A stretch of 17,145 bases of DNA from Candidatus Hydrogenedentota bacterium (GCA_903922535.1 CAIXUF010000449.1:1-17145), one strand, 5' to 3'. Counted from the stretch's first letter, positions 6,662-13,657 are shown. Translations and numbers: made by a program. The notes: generated by a model not told the origin, from the letters alone.

Positions 6662-9064
6662 ATGAGCCCTTCGCGCGCGCGACTTATCCTTTTGCTGCTG
6701 CCGTTCTTCCTTGCCACGGCTCCGCCGTCCCACGGCCAGACCGACCAGGGGATCCGGCTTGGTTGGACAAATGCGGGCATTGTCGCGCATATGCCGGATT
6801 TCTCGGTCGTTCTGGACTTCGTGCCGCAGTTTTCCGGGCCGGTCGCCCGGTTCGGCAAGGACGGCGCGCCTCAGGTGCTGGTCGTCACGAACATGGAGGC
6901 CCCCTCCCCCACCTGCCTGCGCGTCACCTATGCCCCGAAGGCGCCCAACGGCGCGCAGATGCACATCGTCCAGGATGTTGACCTTGTGGAAAAGGACGAC
7001 GCGTGGCTGCTAACGGATGTCTTTGAGATTTCCGCCGAGGCCGCCCTTGGCGAGGATTTGGAAATCCGCCGTTTCTACACGTTCCCCGCGGGCATGGCCG
7101 CCAGGGCCGTCGCCCCGCTGAAAGACGGCTGGGCGCGGGAGATCGCGCCAGCCGACGACGCGGTCCAATTGGAGTACCGTCTGGGCAATGCCATGACCGG
7201 GGCGGACGGCATGGAACTGGCCCTGCCCCTGCTGGCGCTGCCGGGCGCGGGCGCGGACGCGAGCGACGCCGTGATCGCGATGGACCCGTATTTCAGCAGC
7301 CTGTTCCGGTACCGGGGCATTTCGGGTGTGTCCGAGCTTTCGGTGCATTACCGCTACGGGAGCGGCAGCATCCCGCTGGAGCGCCCCGAGCGGCGCAGCA
7401 CCTGCCTGTGGGTGCCCAAGAAAGCATCCAGCCGCCCGCTTTTCGAAACAGCCGTCGACCAGTTCTTCTTGAACGCGCTGCCCGATGTGCCTCCGGGGCC
7501 AAACTGGCTACATGACATCGCCATGGTGGACTACGACTACCTGAGCGAGAACGGCAAGGGCTGGGCGAAGGATGTCGCGAACCTGGCCAAACTGCTCACG
7601 CCTGAAGAGCGCAAACGCGTCGCGCTGTGCTTCCACGGCTGGTATGACGCCATCGGCACCTACTGCTATGACGCGAACGCGAAACGGATGCAGGACACCT
7701 GGACGGCCATGGCGCGGACGCGCAAGGTGCCGATGACGAAGGAGGAGGTGCGGCGCAAGCTGCGGCTGGCGCGGGAGCAGGGCTTCCGTGTGCTGATGTA
7801 TTTTGGCGACGGCCTGCTGCAGGACAGCGGCACGCCGGGCTACCGGCCGGAATGGGATTTGACCCTTGCCGACGGAAACAAGATCACCGGATGGCAGGGT
7901 CCGGACACCTGGGACAAGACCTACGCCCGAAACCCGGCGAACCCGGCGGTGGCGCAGTGGCACCAGGACTACCTGGCCGCGTTGATTGAATCCTACGGCC
8001 CCGATGTGGACGGGTTTGTGTGGGATGAAACGTTCTACATCAAGACCGGAACCACCACGCTGGCACCCGCGCCGGCCTACTGTGACCGCGCGATGATGCG
8101 GCTGGTCAAAACGCTGGCGCAGCAGGTGCGCGCCGCCGATCCCGAGAAGGTGTTCCTCTCTTCGGATGATATCGGGGTGTCCGGTCTGGGCGCGATGCCC
8201 GGCTACGCGATGGTGGCCCACGGCACCTGGCAGGATTCCTGGTGCCACGCTGCCGTGTGGTCTTTCGGGCTGTTCCCCAACTGGCGCAATGTGCTGTGGA
8301 GCTGCAACTGGAAGCCTTTCTCCGGTTTCGGAAACACCAAGTGGGGCGTGGAAAACTTTGCCGTGCCGGTGGCCATTTCACACGGCTGGGGGGATGACCG
8401 GGGTGTGGCGGACTGGAAGTCCCAGGAGCGGGACAAGATTCTCGGCCTGTTCCGTGCGCGCCTGGCAATGAAGGAACGGGTCCGTTACCTCACGAAAGAC
8501 CCGGTGGAACTGCTGGCCAAAGGCCCCGACACGCTGCAACCCAGCGATCCGGTCCCCAACCCGGCACCCGGCGAGAAGAACTGGGCGCTTGCCTCCGGCG
8601 GAGCGAAGGTGTCCGCCTCCTCGCAGTATGAGTGCCAGGACTTTGACTTTGGACCGGCGGGCGTCATTGACGGCGTGCGTGACGACTCCCTCTGGGGTAA
8701 GAACGGCGGCTGGGCCAGCAAACAGAATGAACCCCTGCCGCAGTGGATTGAGATAGAGTTTCCCGAACCCCACCCTGTGTCACGCTTTGTCGTCATCACC
8801 TACCAGTCCGAAACAACGGCCGAAAAGGCCGACAAATGGGGTGTGCGCGACTACGACATCCAGATGTGGAACAAGAAGGCCAAATCGTGGGACACTGTGG
8901 CGGAAGAGGATCAGGGCCGCGCGATGAAAACGCGCGTCCACATGCTCGACAAGCCGGTCACGGTGAAGAACTTCCGCCTGCTCGTGCGGTGCGGGGCGAC
9001 GGCCGACAACGTTGCGCGGCTGCTGGAAGTCGAGGCTTGGGGCACGCCCCCCGCACAGAAATGA
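6662..9064 (+). CDS. Exported putative glycoside hydrolase with C-terminal discoidin (F5/8 type C) domain
   Basis: Predicted 800-residue secreted protein. The chosen start MSPSRARLILLLLPFFLATAPPSHG is a Sec signal peptide with GGGGTG 5 bases upstream; the frame extends to 6590 without a signal, so I reject the longer start. Residues about 26-280 look like a beta-sandwich. About 280-610 resembles a TIM-barrel glycosidase core: NWLHDIAMVDYDYL, FRVLMYFGDGLL, a strand end DGFVWDETF with Asp450, Asp455 and Glu456, then FLSSDDIG and a Trp-rich stretch (residues 522-550). Residues about 640-794 (WALASGGAKVSASSQYE ... WIEIEFPEPHPVSRFVV ... FRLLVRCGAT ... LLEVEAWG) match a galactose-binding/discoidin fold, usually a carbohydrate-binding module. 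I do not recognise the exact hydrolase family; the catalytic acids are guesses. The PIG-L gene follows after 16 bases. Confidence 0.8.
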   Translation: MSPSRARLILLLLPFFLATAPPSHGQTDQGIRLGWTNAGIVAHMPDFSVVLDFVPQFSGPVARFGKDGAPQVLVVTNMEAPSPTCLRVTYAPKAPNGAQMHIVQDVDLVEKDDAWLLTDVFEISAEAALGEDLEIRRFYTFPAGMAARAVAPLKDGWAREIAPADDAVQLEYRLGNAMTGADGMELALPLLALPGAGADASDAVIAMDPYFSSLFRYRGISGVSELSVHYRYGSGSIPLERPERRSTCLWVPKKASSRPLFETAVDQFFLNALPDVPPGPNWLHDIAMVDYDYLSENGKGWAKDVANLAKLLTPEERKRVALCFHGWYDAIGTYCYDANAKRMQDTWTAMARTRKVPMTKEEVRRKLRLAREQGFRVLMYFGDGLLQDSGTPGYRPEWDLTLADGNKITGWQGPDTWDKTYARNPANPAVAQWHQDYLAALIESYGPDVDGFVWDETFYIKTGTTTLAPAPAYCDRAMMRLVKTLAQQVRAADPEKVFLSSDDIGVSGLGAMPGYAMVAHGTWQDSWCHAAVWSFGLFPNWRNVLWSCNWKPFSGFGNTKWGVENFAVPVAISHGWGDDRGVADWKSQERDKILGLFRARLAMKERVRYLTKDPVELLAKGPDTLQPSDPVPNPAPGEKNWALASGGAKVSASSQYECQDFDFGPAGVIDGVRDDSLWGKNGGWASKQNEPLPQWIEIEFPEPHPVSRFVVITYQSETTAEKADKWGVRDYDIQMWNKKAKSWDTVAEEDQGRAMKTRVHMLDKPVTVKNFRLLVRCGATADNVARLLEVEAWGTPPAQK

Positions 9065-9080
9065 AACAAGGAGACTGTTC

Positions 9081-9836
9081 ATGTCCAAGATGACCCGAAG
9101 GGATGCGTTTAAGGGCGCGGCCGTGCTGGCCGCGGCAGGCATGCTGCCCACCACGGCCAAGGCCGAAGACAAGAAGCGGCTGAAGATCATCGTGGCCGGA
9201 GCACATCCGGACGACCCGGAAAGCTCCTCGGGCGGCACGATGGCCCTCTATGCAGACGCGGGTCACGAGGTGGTGTCCCTGTACCTCACGCGCGGCGAGG
9301 CGGGCATCCACGGCAAGAGCCACGAGGAGGCTGCAAAGATTCGCACCGCCGAGGCGGAGGCGGCCTGCAAGATTCTGCACGCTCGGCCCGTGTTTCTCAC
9401 ACAGATCGACGGATCCACCGAACTCAACGCGGACCGTTATGATGAGGCATGGAAGGTGATCAAGGAGGAGATGCCAGACATTCTCATCACCCATTGGCCG
9501 ATCGACGGGCACCGGGACCATCGCATCATGTCCCTGCTCATGTACGACGCATGGCTGCACGCGAAGAAGAAATTCGAACTCTTCTACTACGAGACGGAGT
9601 CGGGCATGCAAACACAGCATTTTGGGCCGACGCACTATATGGACATCACCGCCACCGAGGACCGGAAGCGACAGGCATGCTATGCCCACCCCAGCCAGAA
9701 TGCGGAGAAGGGGTTCTACGTGCTGCACGACGAGATGAACCGGTTCCGGGGCCAGGAGGCCGGCGTGCCGTACGCGGAGGCGTTTATCCGGCACAACCAG
9801 TCAGGCAGGGTCTTGGGTCTGGGGTCTGGGGTCTAG
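9081..9836 (+). CDS. Twin-arginine-exported PIG-L family zinc deacetylase (GlcNAc deacetylase-like)
   Basis: Probably removes N-acetyl groups from amino sugars using one zinc ion; 251 residues. The start at 9081 has AAGGAG 7 bases upstream and gives TRRDAFKGAAVLAAAGML, a twin-arginine signal. AGAHPDDPE provides His42 and Asp45 as zinc ligands with Asp44 as the likely base. HWPIDGHRDH (138-147) provides the second conserved site, including Asp142, His144 and His147. It follows the glycosidase-like gene closely, so the two are likely co-transcribed. Oddity: the last nine residues (RVLGLGSGV) and the TAG stop are written entirely by the GGGTCTN repeat array, so the native C-terminus after about FIRHNQSG has probably been replaced. 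The active-site half is intact, so activity may survive. Confidence 0.92.
   Translation: MSKMTRRDAFKGAAVLAAAGMLPTTAKAEDKKRLKIIVAGAHPDDPESSSGGTMALYADAGHEVVSLYLTRGEAGIHGKSHEEAAKIRTAEAEAACKILHARPVFLTQIDGSTELNADRYDEAWKVIKEEMPDILITHWPIDGHRDHRIMSLLMYDAWLHAKKKFELFYYETESGMQTQHFGPTHYMDITATEDRKRQACYAHPSQNAEKGFYVLHDEMNRFRGQEAGVPYAEAFIRHNQSGRVLGLGSGV
9808..9835 (+). repeat. Left heptamer array (GGGTCTN)4
   Basis: Four exact 7-base units: GGGTCTT, GGGTCTG, GGGTCTG, GGGTCTA. It lies inside the 3' end of the PIG-L gene and supplies its stop (TAG, 9834-9836). The same heptamer occurs inverted at 10336-10356, on the other side of the S23-type gene. Four regular G-tracts make this strand a candidate G-quadruplex former. 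Confidence 0.92.
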
Positions 9837-9902
9837 TGGGGACGACAGCAGACAGAGACATCCGTTTGCGCATGCCATGTCAACTGAGGCTGGAGACGGG
9901 GC

Positions 9903-10295
9903 TTGAAAAGCTACCGAGAGCTTGATGTTTGGAAAAAGGCGATGGATATGGTGGTGGCGGTATATGAATTGACTTCCGACTTCCCTGCCCAAGAACGGTA
10001 TGGCCTGACGAACCAAATGCAGCGGGCGGCGGTGTCCGTGCCGGCAAACATTGCTGAAGGCTACGGGCGTCTTCATCGCGGCGACTATATCCATCACCTC
10101 AGCATTGCGAGCGGCTCTCTGGCCGAACTGGAAACTCACATTACCCTCGCGGTGCGCCTTGGTTTTGTGGAGCGAGAATTGGCTGCCGCCGTGTGGAATA
10201 TGACCCAGGAAGTGGGCAAAATGTTGTCGGGCATGATCCGTTCCCTGCAAGAAAAGACCAACAAGAGCCAAGCACCCAAAGCAGGCGACACATGA
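9903..10295 (+). CDS. Four-helix bundle protein, S23/23S-rRNA intervening-sequence protein family
   Basis: Small 130-residue all-helical protein. Family hallmarks are plain: KSYRELDVWKKAMDMVVAVY (residues 2-21), FPAQERYGLTNQMQRAAVSV then PANIAEGYGR (27-56), and GSLAELETHITLA (71-83). The start is TTG at 9903 with GGAG 7 bases upstream; the first ATG (residue 14) would remove the conserved first helix, so TTG is preferred. The family was named for proteins encoded in insertions of Leptospira 23S rRNA genes, but most members, as here, lie elsewhere; it is related to the Avd accessory protein of diversity-generating retroelements. No rRNA, reverse transcriptase or variable repeat is present. The Lys/Gln-rich tail is probably disordered. 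It is enclosed by inverted GGGTCTN arrays. Cellular role unknown. Confidence 0.93.
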   Translation: MKSYRELDVWKKAMDMVVAVYELTSDFPAQERYGLTNQMQRAAVSVPANIAEGYGRLHRGDYIHHLSIASGSLAELETHITLAVRLGFVERELAAAVWNMTQEVGKMLSGMIRSLQEKTNKSQAPKAGDT

Positions 10296-10335
10296 ACCGT
10301 AATTGGCCGAGTTTCGACCGTCACCACAGTTCTTC

Positions 10336-10356
10336 CAGACCCAAGACCCAAGACCC
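10336..10356 (-). repeat. Right heptamer array, (GGGTCTN)3 on the minus strand
   Basis: On the minus strand the units are GGGTCTT, GGGTCTT, GGGTCTG, in exact 7-base register and inverted relative to the left array. The first unit starts at the base immediately after the DUF2147 TGA stop, so the array lies in the 3' untranslated region of that gene. Confidence 0.9.
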
Positions 10357-10368
10357 TCACTTCTTGGG
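10347..10368. terminator. Hairpin joining the DUF2147 stop region to the right heptamer array
   Basis: CCCAAGA (10347-10353) and TCTTGGG (10362-10368) form a perfect 7-bp stem with an 8-base loop that contains the DUF2147 stop codon. There is no T-tract, so it is at best a weak or Rho-assisted terminator between the convergent S23 and DUF2147 genes. Confidence 0.3.
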
Positions 10369-10824
10369 CTCCACGTAGCGCGTCCACTTTTCGGTGCGGC
10401 CGAGCAGCGATATGCCGATGAACCCGCGCAGGCCGAGGGTGTTGTCGTTCTCCAGCCACATTTTGCCCTTGTAGGTCTTGCCCGATTCCGGATCGTAGAC
10501 CGTGCCGCCCCCCCACTCCTTCTTGCCGTCAAACTTGAAACCTTTCAAGAACACAAGCCCCAAAATCGGTCGGCCCTGCAGGGACTTGTCCGGATTCTCG
10601 CGGTCATGCTTGGCCTTTCCCGGCTCGGCGTCGCCCGCAGGATAATCCGGCTCCTGCAGCCAGACAAGCCTGCCCTCAAAGGTGCCGTCCGCCGCCTTGT
10701 AAATCTCCACCCGCGACTTGTCACCCGCCGTTGTCCACTGCCCCACAAGATCCGTTTCGCTCAGGGCATACGCTCCGAGGGCAACCATGACCGCAACCGC
10801 CGCAATCCCAATCGTCCAGCGCAT
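10357..10824 (-). CDS. Exported DUF2147 protein
   Basis: A 155-residue protein with a short signal peptide (MRWTIGIAAVAVMVALGAYALS), probably periplasmic. The mature part matches DUF2147: LVGQWTTAGDKSRVEIYKA, GRPILGLVFLKGFKFDG, GGTVYDPESGKTYKGKMWL, and the ending LRGFIGISLLGRTEKWTRYV. The family is a small lipocalin-like beta-barrel of unproven function. The start at 10824 has AAAAGGAG 8 bases upstream; the open frame continues to 11664, but that extension overlaps the DUF4838 gene and has no gene-like character. It has its own good promoter and is divergent from the DUF4838 gene. Its stop codon directly touches the right heptamer array. Confidence 0.9.
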   Translation of the reverse strand: MRWTIGIAAVAVMVALGAYALSETDLVGQWTTAGDKSRVEIYKAADGTFEGRLVWLQEPDYPAGDAEPGKAKHDRENPDKSLQGRPILGLVFLKGFKFDGKKEWGGGTVYDPESGKTYKGKMWLENDNTLGLRGFIGISLLGRTEKWTRYVEPKK

Positions 10825-10864
10825 ATGATCATCTCCTTTTTCAGGTTGAAACATATCCATCCCT

Positions 10865-10893
10865 AGCATAACAGTCGAACTGCAATTCGTCAA
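10865..10893 (-). promoter_or_regulatory. Sigma70-like promoter of the DUF2147 gene
   Basis: Minus strand: -35 TTGACG (10893-10888), 17-base spacer, -10 TATGCT (10870-10865), about 40 bases before the ATG. It is almost the same arrangement as the sulfatase promoter. Confidence 0.55.
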
Positions 10894-10926
10894 TCCCAAG
10901 ATCCTCAATCCCAGGGCCTTCGGCCT

Positions 10927-10957
10927 TTGGACTGCGCCGCGTCCGGTGCCGCATAAT
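10927..10957 (+). promoter_or_regulatory. Possible promoter of the DUF4838 gene
   Basis: CATAAT at 10952-10957 is a plausible -10. A -35 could be TTGGAC (10927-10932, long 19-base spacer). The same CATAAT appears before the propeller gene at 13621. A 14-bp dyad begins three bases downstream. Confidence 0.35.
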
Positions 10958-10959
10958 GG

Positions 10960-10973
10960 CCGCTTCCAAGCGG
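10960..10973. promoter_or_regulatory. Perfect 14-bp dyad between -10 and ribosome site of the DUF4838 gene
   Basis: CCGCTT-CC-AAGCGG: perfect 6-base half-sites around 2 bases, directly followed by the ribosome site AAAGGAG (10974-10980). It would cover the transcription start, like the TetR dyad at 4912, so an operator is plausible; a short mRNA hairpin is the alternative, although the 2-base centre is too small for a good loop. Confidence 0.4.
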
Positions 10974-10986
10974 AAAGGAGTCGGCC

Positions 10987-13329
10987 ATGCGCGGTTATGC
11001 GGCATTTCTCATCCTGTCGGCGCTTCTTGCGGGCGCTCCGCCCGCAACGGCGCTCACCCTCGCAATAAACGGTTCGCCCCATGCGGAGATTGTCCTGCGG
11101 GATGATGCCACCACGCCTGAACAGACAGCGGCCACGGAACTGGCCGCGTATCTGAAACAGGCAACCGGGGCGGTGTTTTCCGTTGTGGCCGAAGCGTCCG
11201 CCACACGGGGCAAACACCACATCCACGTGGGCGGCACAAGGGCGGCAAAACGCCTTGGCGTCGATGTGGACAGCCTCGGCCCCGAAGAATGGGTTATCCA
11301 TGCCAACTGCCGCGACCTGGTGCTGGTTGGCGGACGCCCACGCGGAACGCTGTATGCCGTCTACCATTTTCTGGAAGACGAGGTGGGGGTACACTGGTGG
11401 AATCCCTTTGAGGAGGCAGTGCCCAACGTCCGCAACCTGTCGGTGGGCGATCTGCACCGCCGGGGCAAACCCACGTTCCGCTACCGCGACATTTTCATGC
11501 TCTTCGGCGGCGACAAGGGCCGCTTCGCCGCGCACAACCGGCTCAATCGGGACGGGGACGCGGGCATCGGCGCGCAATACGGCGGGGAGATGGGCTACGG
11601 CCCGCCCTACCACGTGCACACGTTCAACCACTACTTCCCGCCGGAAAAGTATTTCGCCGATCATCCCGAGTGGTATTCGCTAATCAAGGGCAAACGCCAG
11701 AAGAACATGTCCCAGTTGTGCCTGACCAACACAGAACTGCGGGCGGCGTTTGTTGACAAATTGAAGGGCCACATTGCCCAGGCCCGCGCCGACGCGGAAC
11801 GCGGCGGCCAGCCCGCGCCCACCGTGTTCGACATCTCGCAAAACGACTGGGAGGGCATGTGCCAGTGCGACGCCTGCCAGGCCATTGCCAAGGCGGAAGG
11901 CTCCGAATCCGGGCCGCTGCTCGATTTTCTCAATTACATCGCCGACGCGATCAAGGACGAGTATCCGGGCGTGTGCATTGACTCGCTGGCGTACATGATG
12001 ACCCAGAAACCGGCCAGGACGCTGCGGCCGCGGGACAACCTGATCCTGCGGCTGTGCGACACGGGCAGCAACTTCACCAAGCCCGTCACCGACCCGGAGA
12101 ACACACCTTTCCGCGAGCACCTGCTGAGCTGGGCGGCCATCACGAAGAACCTGCGCATCTGGAACTACGCCGTCACCTACGCGCCCCATTACGGCCTGCC
12201 CATGCCCTCGGCGCACACCTACCCGGTCAGCTACCGGTTCTACGCCGAACACAATGTGGAGGGAGTGTTCACCGAGCACGAATATCCCGTCCTGGCCGAT
12301 ATGCGCGACTTCAAGGTCTGGATGATGATGAAGATGCTTGAGAACCCGTACCAGAACTACGGGAAGCAAGTGCGCATCTTCATGGACGGATACTACGGCC
12401 CGGCGGGCAAGAAGGTCGGCGCCTATCTGAAAAGTCTTGAAAAGGCGGCCAAGGCCAAGCCAAGCACGCTGAGCATGGGCGCATCGCCGCGCCAGTACCG
12501 CTACCTGGACCTGAATTTCATCCGTGGCGCGCAGGATCTTTTCGACCAGGCCGAAGCGCGGGTCAAGGACGACGCGGTGTTGCTGCGGCGCGTGCGCCAT
12601 GCGCGGCTGCCGCTCGACCGCGCCACGCTGGTGCTCTACCGCGACCTCGGCGCGCAGTGGCACCATGCCGGCAACGACCCGGCAAGTTTCCCGCTGGACC
12701 GCGACGCGGTGGCGGCGCGCTGCCGCGACACCTGGCGGACGCAGATTGAATTCCGGCTCCCGCCCGGGGAGCAAGCCGGCGCGCTGGCCGAAATGGAGGC
12801 CGAGTTGAAGCCGTTGCTGGTCCCCCTTGTCAAGGCACCCCTGCCCGCGCAATTCCACGACGTGCCGCCCGCCGCCCTCTACGACTACACGGCAGACCTG
12901 TCGCGCAACTTTCTGGACGAGGCCAGGCGCGTTCCCGACAAAGAGGCTGAGTCGGGCGTGACCAACCGCCTCGATCTGTCCGACGGGGATATGGAACGCT
13001 ACGCGCTGCCCATGCCCTGGGGGCTCTATGACAAGACCAGCGCGCGCTTTCCCGGCACGGGGGTTATTCACGCCGAAGACGTGTCCGGCCCCGGCTATCA
13101 CTGGTACAAAATGGGCGCGTTCCCCATCGGCCCCTCCTGTTATGTTTACTTCTGCGGGAGTTGGAACATTCAGTTCGACCTTGACGACGCCGTTGATCCC
13201 GAGCATCCCAACCAGGTTTATGAGGTTTGGGCGAGCATCAAATTCGAGGGGCCCGGTTTCCCCCACGCCCAACCCGGCCAGAAGAACGCCATCTGCGTTG
13301 AGCGCGTGATTCTGAAGAAGGCGGGGTAG
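10987..13329 (+). CDS. Exported DUF4838 protein (glycosidase-associated)
   Basis: A 780-residue secreted protein. Signal peptide MRGYAAFLILSALLAGAPPATA; AAAGGAG lies 6 bases before the ATG. Residues about 24-155 resemble the alpha-glucuronidase/GH20b-like N-terminal domain that often precedes glycosidase barrels (TTPEQTAATELAAYLKQATG, HIHVGGT, LVLVGGRPRGTLYAVYHFLE, then GVHWWNP). DUF4838 covers about 205-470, with the typical HPEWYSLIKGKR, QLCLTNTELR, DISQNDWEGMCQCDACQAI, LDFLNYIADAI and VEGVFTEHEY. Cys292, Cys294 and Cys297 form a C-x-C-x2-C cluster common in the family. The last 250 residues are unassigned and end in a beta-rich part. The family is frequent in polysaccharide-degrading bacteria but has no firmly established reaction known to me. 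The sulfatase, deacetylase and putative glycosidase nearby suggest a glycan role. Confidence 0.9.
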   Translation: MRGYAAFLILSALLAGAPPATALTLAINGSPHAEIVLRDDATTPEQTAATELAAYLKQATGAVFSVVAEASATRGKHHIHVGGTRAAKRLGVDVDSLGPEEWVIHANCRDLVLVGGRPRGTLYAVYHFLEDEVGVHWWNPFEEAVPNVRNLSVGDLHRRGKPTFRYRDIFMLFGGDKGRFAAHNRLNRDGDAGIGAQYGGEMGYGPPYHVHTFNHYFPPEKYFADHPEWYSLIKGKRQKNMSQLCLTNTELRAAFVDKLKGHIAQARADAERGGQPAPTVFDISQNDWEGMCQCDACQAIAKAEGSESGPLLDFLNYIADAIKDEYPGVCIDSLAYMMTQKPARTLRPRDNLILRLCDTGSNFTKPVTDPENTPFREHLLSWAAITKNLRIWNYAVTYAPHYGLPMPSAHTYPVSYRFYAEHNVEGVFTEHEYPVLADMRDFKVWMMMKMLENPYQNYGKQVRIFMDGYYGPAGKKVGAYLKSLEKAAKAKPSTLSMGASPRQYRYLDLNFIRGAQDLFDQAEARVKDDAVLLRRVRHARLPLDRATLVLYRDLGAQWHHAGNDPASFPLDRDAVAARCRDTWRTQIEFRLPPGEQAGALAEMEAELKPLLVPLVKAPLPAQFHDVPPAALYDYTADLSRNFLDEARRVPDKEAESGVTNRLDLSDGDMERYALPMPWGLYDKTSARFPGTGVIHAEDVSGPGYHWYKMGAFPIGPSCYVYFCGSWNIQFDLDDAVDPEHPNQVYEVWASIKFEGPGFPHAQPGQKNAICVERVILKKAG

Positions 13330-13365
13330 GGTCGAAAATGGGTGCAGTCCCCTTGGCTTCACATC

Positions 13366-13410
13366 ATGGACGATACGGACAATATGGACGGGATGGACGG
13401 GATGGACTTG
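13366..13410 (+). repeat. 9-bp tandem array, five units of ATGGAC-NNN
   Basis: Units ATGGACGAT, ACGGACAAT, ATGGACGGG, ATGGACGGG, ATGGACTTG: constant hexamer (one T-to-C change) plus variable triplet. The array starts 37 bases after the DUF4838 stop. Unit and copy number match the array at 4993-5037, over 8 kb away, but the triplets differ. Confidence 0.9.
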
Positions 13411-13597
13411 ATCAGGCAGGTGATTCGGATTTGTGCCCATCCTATTTCGTAAAGTCTGCGGCATTCATGATCTTGGAAGACTCTCCCTGAAGTCGGCAGG
13501 CGTTTGCAGGATTATAGATGGTGGTCCTTCGGGAGACGCCGCCGCACTCCAAGAAACACGCGGGCCTAGCCCATCCGGGCCGTCCCGTATGCCTTGC

Positions 13598-13626
13598 TTG
13601 TGCGGCATAGATCCGCCCGTCATAAT
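13598..13626 (+). promoter_or_regulatory. Possible promoter of the propeller gene
   Basis: TTGTGC (13598-13603), 17-base spacer, CATAAT (13621-13626), 31 bases before the ATG at 13658. Confidence 0.45.
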
Positions 13627-13657
13627 GTTGACTCCAAACCAACCGTGAGGTCCTTTC

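Larger units (their letters stand above)
9808..10356. mobile_element. Putative 549-bp heptamer-flanked S23 cassette
   Basis: A single small gene lies between inverted arrays of GGGTCTN (four units left, three right, G-rich strand pointing inward on both sides). Both outer edges fall at stop codons of convergent neighbours: within the PIG-L 3' end and directly against the DUF2147 stop (10357-10359). The interior looks less GC-rich than its flanks. There is no transposase and no evident target duplication. I infer a mobile or acquired cassette from layout only; it could instead be an old gene with expanded repeats. Confidence 0.4.
13330..13657. other. 328-base gap between the DUF4838 and propeller genes
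   Basis: It holds the five-unit 9-bp array (13366-13410) and a likely promoter (13598-13626). Between them (13411-13597) I see no convincing gene, RNA or terminator; short minus-strand open frames there cross into the propeller gene and lack coding character. Confidence 0.6.

Noticed and set aside
9903..10295. Part of a diversity-generating retroelement because S23 proteins are related to Avd
   Set aside because: No reverse transcriptase, template repeat or variable repeat is present in the window.
9808..10356. CRISPR-like array from the regular heptamers
   Set aside because: Units are 7 bases with no spacers and no cas genes.
10904..10930. GGCC-TTC-GGCC hairpin as a terminator or RNA element
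   Set aside because: It lies between divergent starts, the stem is short and partly wobble-paired, and nothing upstream reads into it.
11680..13464. Long minus-strand open frame (594 residues) opposite the DUF4838 gene
   Set aside because: It is the antisense shadow of a clear family protein in GC-rich DNA; its Val-His repeats near the start are just the 9-bp array read backwards.
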